Of a stretch of DNA of 35,892 bases, positions 31,477-35,892 are shown one piece after another. A program made the position numbers and the translations under genes. The stretch lies in assembly GCA_934307065.1 (NCBI GenBank), contig CAKRCD010000019.1, forward strand, positions 1-35,892, given 5' to 3'. Numbering within the stretch: the first letter of the stretch is position 1; the number at the start of each line of letters is the position of its first letter. A model generated the notes under the pieces. That model worked only from the letters and a program-made list of their open reading frames with translations, had not been told where the DNA came from and did not search any database. Source of the stretch: an uncultured Bariatricus sp. Lineage in GTDB: Bacteria; Bacillota; Clostridia; Lachnospirales; Lachnospiraceae.

Positions 31477-32583
31477 GTGTTATCAAATCAGGTTTTGCAG
31501 AAAACAATTCACGAAATAGGAAATATTCTGGAATGCAACTGTTCCATCTGGGGCAGCCAGGGAGAGCTTTTGGCATCTGTAGGAACAGAAAAAAGCCATG
31601 TGAAAGAAAGTGTGAAAGGTTTTCTGGAAAGTCCGATAGAACAGCAAAGGGCATATACCAGTCAGGACAAACTGGCATTATTTCCTGTAGAAAATGAAGA
31701 TGAGTTGATTTATATTCTGGTACTGGAGTTGAAACCCGACCGGGAAGCATTGAAGTATGGAAGGCTTTGCGTCAGTCAGCTTCAGTCTTTGCTCGAAATG
31801 AATAAAGTGAAAATGGATAGGAATCGTTTTATCCAGAATCTTGTGTTAAATAATCTGATGGGTGTCGACATTTACAATCAGGCAAAACGGCTTGGAATCC
31901 GGACAGAACAGAAAAGAGTGGTATTTCTCATAGAACCAAAGGGAGAAAACGATGAAGTTGTACTTGAGATGGTCCGTGGGATTTACACAACCGGAATGGG
32001 AGATTATGTAACAGCAGTTGACAACGGGCATGTTATCCTTGTAAAATCGTTGGAAACCGAAGAAGATATGAGTGCAGTAAATGAAATGGCACATATGCTT
32101 GTGAGTATTATGAATACAGAGGCCATGGTAAATGTAAGAGTGTCTTATGGAAATCTGACAAATGAATTACAGGAAGTGCCGCAGGCTTACAAAGAAGCAG
32201 AGATCGCATTGGAAGTCGGAAGAATCTTTTATGCAGAAAAAGAAGTGCTTGCTTATCAGGAACTGGGAATCGGACGTCTGATCCATCAGCTTCCGGAGTC
32301 GCTTTGTGAAATGTTCTTAAAAGAAGTATTTGACGGGCAGGAAGGAAGCATTTTCGATAAAGAGACCCTTTCTACCGTGAATCAGTTTTTCGAAAATAAT
32401 CTGAACATATCGGAGACTGCGAGACAGTTATATGTTCATAGAAATACATTAGTGCATAGATTGGAGAAGATACAGAAGCTGACAGGACTGGATGTGCGTG
32501 TTTTTGAAGATGCACTGACCTTTAAAATTGCGCTTATGGTTTCAGACCAAATGAAATATACGAAGCAAAAAAATAGAAAATAA
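31477..32583 (+). CDS. CdaR/PucR-type transcriptional regulator
   Basis: A 368-residue regulator when started at GTG 31477, which lies 7 nt after AGGAGG; an upstream ATG frame from 31396 runs through the hairpin and lacks a binding site. The C-terminus has the PucR-type helix-turn-helix [20 protein letters not shown] and then [20 protein letters not shown], typical of CdaR and PucR proteins. The N-terminal 130 residues form a GAF-like sensor region, and the middle (about 150-260) resembles the GGDEF-like linker domain of the family. These regulators sense small acids or sugars. The hydratase gene begins 11 nt after its stop, and the two are probably one operon, with the regulator controlling the hydratase. 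Confidence 0.88.
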   Translation: MLSNQVLQKTIHEIGNILECNCSIWGSQGELLASVGTEKSHVKESVKGFLESPIEQQRAYTSQDKLALFPVENEDELIYILVLELKPDREALKYGRLCVSQLQSLLEMNKVKMDRNRFIQNLVLNNLMGVDIYNQAKRLGIRTEQKRVVFLIEPKGENDEVVLEMVRGIYTTGMGDYVTAVDNGHVILVKSLETEEDMSAVNEMAHMLVSIMNTEAMVNVRVSYGNLTNELQEVPQAYKEAEIALEVGRIFYAEKEVLAYQELGIGRLIHQLPESLCEMFLKEVFDGQEGSIFDKETLSTVNQFFENNLNISETARQLYVHRNTLVHRLEKIQKLTGLDVRVFEDALTFKIALMVSDQMKYTKQKNRK

Positions 32584-32594
32584 GAGGTGTAAAC

Positions 32595-34898
32595 ATGGTG
32601 AAATTGTATGAAGGTGGTGTGTACCTTGTAAATGGTACCGAAATCATTGAGGAAAATGCAGAAGCACTGGCGGCTGTAAAGAGCAGAACCGGAGCAGAGA
32701 TTACAAAGGAAGAGGCATCAAAGGAAACAATTGCGTATCAGATTTTGAAAGAGCATAATACATCTGAAAATATGGAACGCCTACAGATTAAATTTGACAA
32801 GCTGACCTCCCATGATATTACCTTTGTTGGAATTATCCAGACAGCACGTGCGTCTGGTCTGGAAAGATTTCCAATGCCATATGTTCTTACGAACTGTCAT
32901 AATAGTTTGTGCGCGGTAGGTGGAACCATTAACGAAGATGACCACATGTTTGGGCTGTCATGTGCAAAAAAATATGGCGGTGTATATGTTCCGCCTCATC
33001 AGGCAGTTATACATCAGTTTGCAAGAGAAATGCTGGCAGGCGGCGGTAAAATGATTCTTGGCTCTGACAGTCATACCCGTTATGGAGCACTTGGAACCAT
33101 GGCAATGGGAGAAGGAGGACCGGAGCTTGTAAAACAGTTGTTGGGAAAAACCTATGATATTAAAATGCCTGGCGTAATTGGCATTTATCTTGACGGAGAG
33201 CCTGCAAAGGGTGTGGGACCGCAGGATGTGGCACTGGCTTTAATCGGAGCAACATTTAAAAATGGTTATGTAAACAATAAAGTGATGGAATTTGTGGGAC
33301 CGGGTGTAGAAAAGCTGAGTGCAGATTTCCGTATCGGTGTGGATGTTATGACTACAGAGACAACCTGTCTTTCTTCTATCTGGAAAACCGATGAAAAGAT
33401 TAAAGAATTTTACGACATTCATGGCAGGGCAAATGAATACAAAGAACTGAATCCGGGAACAGTGGCTTACTACGACGGAATGGTTTATGTGAATCTGAGT
33501 GCAATTAAGCCAATGATTGCCATGCCATTCCATCCATCCAATGTTTATACTATTGATGAGGTAAATGCGAATCTTGCAGATGTGCTTCACGATGTGGAAC
33601 AGAGAGCGCTTGTCAGCCTGGAGGGGGCAGTGGATTATTCGCTTCAGAGTAAAGTGCGTGATGGCAAATTATATGTAGATCAGGGAATTATCGCAGGATG
33701 TGCAGGCGGTGGTTTTGAAAATATCTGTGCGGCAGCAGATATTATCCGTGGAAAATACATAGGTTCTGATGAATTTACATTCAGCGTTTATCCGGCAAGT
33801 ACACCAATTTATATGGAACTTGTGAAAAACGGAACGGTTGCAACACTGATGGAAGCAGGAACCATTGTGAAAACAGCTTTCTGCGGACCATGCTTTGGAG
33901 CAGGAGATACTCCGGCAAACAATGCATTTTCCATCCGCCATTCTACCAGAAACTTTCCGAACAGAGAAGGTAGTAAGCTTCAGAGTGGACAGATTGCATC
34001 CGTGGCACTTATGGATGCCCGTTCCATTGCGGCTACGGCAGCAAACAAGGGTTATCTGACATCAGCTACCGATATGGATGTTGAATATAAGAACCGGAAA
34101 TACTTCTTTGACAGTGCAATTTATGCAAATCGTGTATTTGACAGCCATGGAGTTGCAGATCCGAGTGTGGAGATCAAGTTTGGACCAAATATTAAGGATT
34201 GGCCGGAAATGAGTGCCTTACCTGAGAATCTGCTCCTGAAAGTAGTATCAGAAATCCATGACCCGGTAACAACCACAGATGAATTGATTCCGTCAGGAGA
34301 AACTTCCTCTTATCGTTCGAATCCACTGGGACTTGCGGAATTCGCACTTTCCAGAAAAGACCCTGCATATGTGGGTCGTGCCAAAGAAGTTCAGAAAGCA
34401 CAGAAAGCTATCGAGGCTGGTACTTGTCCGTTAAATGTACTGGAAGAACTGAAAGATGTTATGGAAGTCGTCAACAAGACATTTCCAGAAGCAGGCAGAG
34501 GAAATCTTGGTATTGGAAGTACCATTTTTGCAGTGAAGCCGGGAGACGGTTCTGCACGTGAACAGGCAGCGTCCTGTCAGAAGGTGCTTGGCGGCTGGGC
34601 AAATATTGCAAATGAATATGCGACCAAGAGATACCGCTCTAATCTGATTAACTGGGGTATGCTTCCATTCCTCACAGAAGAAGAACATATGGCACTTTCC
34701 TTTAAAAACGGAGATTATATCTTCGTACCTGAGATTCGCAAAGCAGTAGAAGAAAAGCAGGAAACCATTCAGGCATATGTTGTCGGAGATACGTTGAAAG
34801 AAGTACATTTCAAATTGGGAGATCTGACAGACGCAGAACGTGATATTATTCTGAAAGGCTGTCTGATTAATTATTATAAAGCAACGAAAAATAATTAA
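32595..34898 (+). CDS. Aconitase-family hydratase (YbhJ-like)
   Basis: A 767-residue protein of the aconitase superfamily. It has the Fe-S ligand pattern of the family: Cys369 in [10 protein letters not shown], and Cys430 and Cys433 in [10 protein letters not shown]. Other aconitase elements are [20 protein letters not shown] and PHQAVIHQF, and a swivel domain at the C-terminus ([20 protein letters not shown], then [18 protein letters not shown]). It resembles the YbhJ branch more than housekeeping AcnA or AcnB, and the substrate of that branch is not established; it may hydrate another hydroxy or unsaturated acid. GAGGTG precedes the ATG. The regulator upstream is probably in the same operon, and a terminator follows. 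Confidence 0.9.
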   Translation: MVKLYEGGVYLVNGTEIIEENAEALAAVKSRTGAEITKEEASKETIAYQILKEHNTSENMERLQIKFDKLTSHDITFVGIIQTARASGLERFPMPYVLTNCHNSLCAVGGTINEDDHMFGLSCAKKYGGVYVPPHQAVIHQFAREMLAGGGKMILGSDSHTRYGALGTMAMGEGGPELVKQLLGKTYDIKMPGVIGIYLDGEPAKGVGPQDVALALIGATFKNGYVNNKVMEFVGPGVEKLSADFRIGVDVMTTETTCLSSIWKTDEKIKEFYDIHGRANEYKELNPGTVAYYDGMVYVNLSAIKPMIAMPFHPSNVYTIDEVNANLADVLHDVEQRALVSLEGAVDYSLQSKVRDGKLYVDQGIIAGCAGGGFENICAAADIIRGKYIGSDEFTFSVYPASTPIYMELVKNGTVATLMEAGTIVKTAFCGPCFGAGDTPANNAFSIRHSTRNFPNREGSKLQSGQIASVALMDARSIAATAANKGYLTSATDMDVEYKNRKYFFDSAIYANRVFDSHGVADPSVEIKFGPNIKDWPEMSALPENLLLKVVSEIHDPVTTTDELIPSGETSSYRSNPLGLAEFALSRKDPAYVGRAKEVQKAQKAIEAGTCPLNVLEELKDVMEVVNKTFPEAGRGNLGIGSTIFAVKPGDGSAREQAASCQKVLGGWANIANEYATKRYRSNLINWGMLPFLTEEEHMALSFKNGDYIFVPEIRKAVEEKQETIQAYVVGDTLKEVHFKLGDLTDAERDIILKGCLINYYKATKNN

Positions 34899-34908
34899 TG
34901 AATTAACG

Positions 34909-34937
34909 AAAAGGGGCAAAGCAATTTGCTCCTTTTA
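34909..34937 (+). terminator. Intrinsic terminator of the regulator/hydratase operon
   Basis: AAAAGGGGCAAA and TTTGCTCCTTTT form a 12-bp stem with one G-U pair and the tetraloop GCAA, ending in the T run of the right arm. Confidence 0.85.
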
Positions 34938-35005
34938 AAATATCTGACAATAATATATAAAATAAGCAAGAAGAAAAATAAATATAAAAAATATTTAAAA
35001 TAGTA

Positions 35006-35034
35006 TTGACAAAACAGGCATTAAATGATATGAT
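35006..35034 (+). promoter_or_regulatory. Strong promoter of an apparently noncoding transcript
   Basis: TTGACA (perfect -35) and TATGAT (-10) are separated by 17 bp and A+T-rich upstream sequence (several A tracts at 34960-35000) precedes it. No gene of ordinary size follows before the terminator at 35780. AGAAATTTCT lies at about +14 to +23. Confidence 0.85.
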
Positions 35035-35367
35035 TTAATCAATCCAAAAGAGAAGAAATTTCTAACGAGAAAGGAAATTTCAAAACAGTTTTTTAACTCC
35101 ATAATCGATTTCGTACATGAAGAATCGAACGGAAAATAGGAAATAAAATCATTTAATATTTGAAGATTAAAAAGTTTTAAAGAGAAAAGATGTGTTTTGT
35201 TTATAAGCGTTTTGTAGATGAAGTGTATAAAATATCTTTATAACTGATAATCTGGAAGTATTGAACGAATTTTATAAAGAGACTATTTGATTCGTATGAA
35301 GAGAAGAGTGGAAAGTAGAAAATGATTTAAGTTTGGAAAATAAGGAGATAAGGAGGGCTCAGACCGT

Positions 35368-35451
35368 TGGATAGTTTATCGATGACAACTCAATATGTTA
35401 GTGGTATGGCAAATGAATGTTCCTATAAGATGGGCCTTTACCATAGATAGA
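35368..35451 (+). CDS. Possible 27-residue peptide within the 3' transcript
   Basis: A TTG at 35368 is preceded by GGAGGG 9 nt upstream and opens a frame reading LDSLSMTTQYVSGMANECSY and ending KMGLYHR-stop. An in-frame ATG is at 35383. No family is recognised. The ribosome-site-like purines may simply be part of the RNA's purine-rich sequence, so this is a weak call. Confidence 0.25.
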
Positions 35452-35779
35452 GTATAATCGGCAAGATAAAAAGCGAGTAGTAAAAGTATCGGGGAAGCAA
35501 AAAGCCGAAAGAATAATACAAAGATTCATAGTTTGCATACATATTGAGCGAATACCACAGCAATTTAAAGTGTCCAGGATGTGTAAAGAAATATCAAAGG
35601 GCGAGTGCCAGTTATCGTAAAGAAGGTAAAGGGTATATAGTAGACAAAGGTTCGAACTTTAAATTGTAATATATATAATCGTAATTGACCGTTAAGTGGC
35701 CGGGTTATATAGAACCTTATAGGAAAGAGAATCAAAGGATTCCTCCGATTAAAAAGAAAATAATATAATTGAATAAGAT

Positions 35780-35821
35780 AAAAATATCACTCAAGTATAG
35801 AATATTTGAGTGATATTTTTT
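35780..35821 (+). terminator. Perfect terminator of the 3' transcript
   Basis: AAAAATATCACTCAA pairs perfectly with TTGAGTGATATTTTT (15 bp) around an 11-nt loop, ending in a run of T. The symmetrical A/T ends would let it work in both directions. Confidence 0.9.
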
Positions 35822-35832
35822 GATTTACGCGA

Positions 35833-35855
35833 GCAACGAGCCAAAGTCCGTGCTT
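35833..35855. repeat. Copy 2 of a dispersed short repeat
   Basis: It shares 20 of 23 bases with 14537-14559. Here the sequence continues GCACGAGACCTTGGC, partly complementary to the repeat (CCAA...TTGG, CGTGC/GCACG), so it can form a hairpin. Both copies lie just downstream of a terminator hairpin. The remaining bases to the window end show no gene. Confidence 0.6.
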
Positions 35856-35892
35856 GCACGAGACCTTGGCGACTGCCGCGATAACTTGAGAA

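Larger units (their letters stand above)
35041..35821 (+). ncRNA. Candidate large structured noncoding RNA (family unassigned)
   Basis: A transcript of about 780 nt is defined by the consensus promoter at 35006-35034 and a perfect terminator at 35780-35821. No frame gives a convincing protein. Complementary segments suggest structure. GAAATTTC occurs at 35055 and 35074 and pairs with itself. TCGATT near 35104 pairs with AATCGA about 20 nt on. AAATCATTT (about 35147) pairs with AAATGATTT (about 35326). ACGAAT pairs with ATTCGT around 35270-35300, TCGGC with GCCGA around 35460-35510, and GAATC with GATTC near 35733. Size, purine-rich text and isolation resemble the very large bacterial RNAs such as ROOL or GOLLD, but I cannot match motifs to any of them. 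A 27-codon ORF at 35368 with a good binding site lies within it. Confidence 0.55.

Noticed and set aside
35555..35669. Cys-containing frame (KCPGC...) inside the 3' transcript, and an overlapping frame of about 58 codons
   Set aside because: Neither has a start with a binding site, and they overlap in different frames, as expected in purine-rich noncoding sequence. They could be traces of a decayed gene, but no family is recognised.
35833..35892. RNase P RNA-like words (AAAGTCCGTGCTTGCACG) at the window end
   Set aside because: The resemblance is limited to a few bases, the other conserved RNase P regions are absent, and the same words occur in the copy at 14537.

Overview
The window looks like a chromosomal segment of an anaerobic, gut-type Clostridia, most likely Lachnospiraceae. 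This rests on the moderately low G+C content, strong AGGAGG-type ribosome binding sites, TPP and lysine riboswitches in the Firmicutes style, and oxygen-sensitive enzymes (a double-cubane-cluster reductase, a ferredoxin-domain aldo/keto reductase). The genus cannot be fixed from the sequence alone.

Layout. 1-870: the tail of a regulator-like gene, a minus-strand tRNA-Arg(CCT) with its terminator, and coding debris. 869-2780: a HAD phosphatase and an FMN-binding flavodoxin-like protein, converging on a small tail-anchored protein with a low-complexity Asp/Leu/Lys/Asn head. 2952-12051: one long plus-strand gene train. It starts with a cytoplasmic ParB-like/BMP-like protein and a metallophosphoesterase and runs into a complete four-gene Wadjet (JetABCD) plasmid-defence operon: kleisin, KITE, SMC ATPase and Toprim nuclease. 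12100-14600: a more A+T-rich patch with a DUF4143 ATPase preceded by a 23-bp tandem repeat, a peptide deformylase homologue lacking the usual glutamine, a receiver-domain fragment and a 33-codon microprotein.

14611-18944: a minus-strand thiamine salvage operon, thiE-thiD-cytX-thiW-thiM, behind a TPP riboswitch. It imports and phosphorylates both halves of thiamine and joins them. 18964-20795: a double-cubane reductase and a GNAT acetyltransferase transcribed divergently. 20938-25841: two amidohydrolases and an AgcS-type sodium symporter; the symporter, and probably the first amidohydrolase, sit behind a lysine riboswitch. 26043-29909: aldo/keto reductase, rhomboid protease, WYL regulator, a macro-domain stub and two tandem DUF3841 genes. 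30015-34898: glucose-6-phosphate isomerase, a CdaR/PucR-type regulator and an aconitase-family hydratase.

The last kilobase has no convincing gene. It has a near-consensus promoter, about 780 nt of purine-rich sequence with many internal complementary segments, and a perfect 15-bp terminator. This is the best candidate for something undescribed: a large structured RNA. Other items to check are the lysine-riboswitch-controlled symporter, the two genes in front of Wadjet, the periodic repeat before the DUF4143 ATPase, and a palindrome shared by three promoters.
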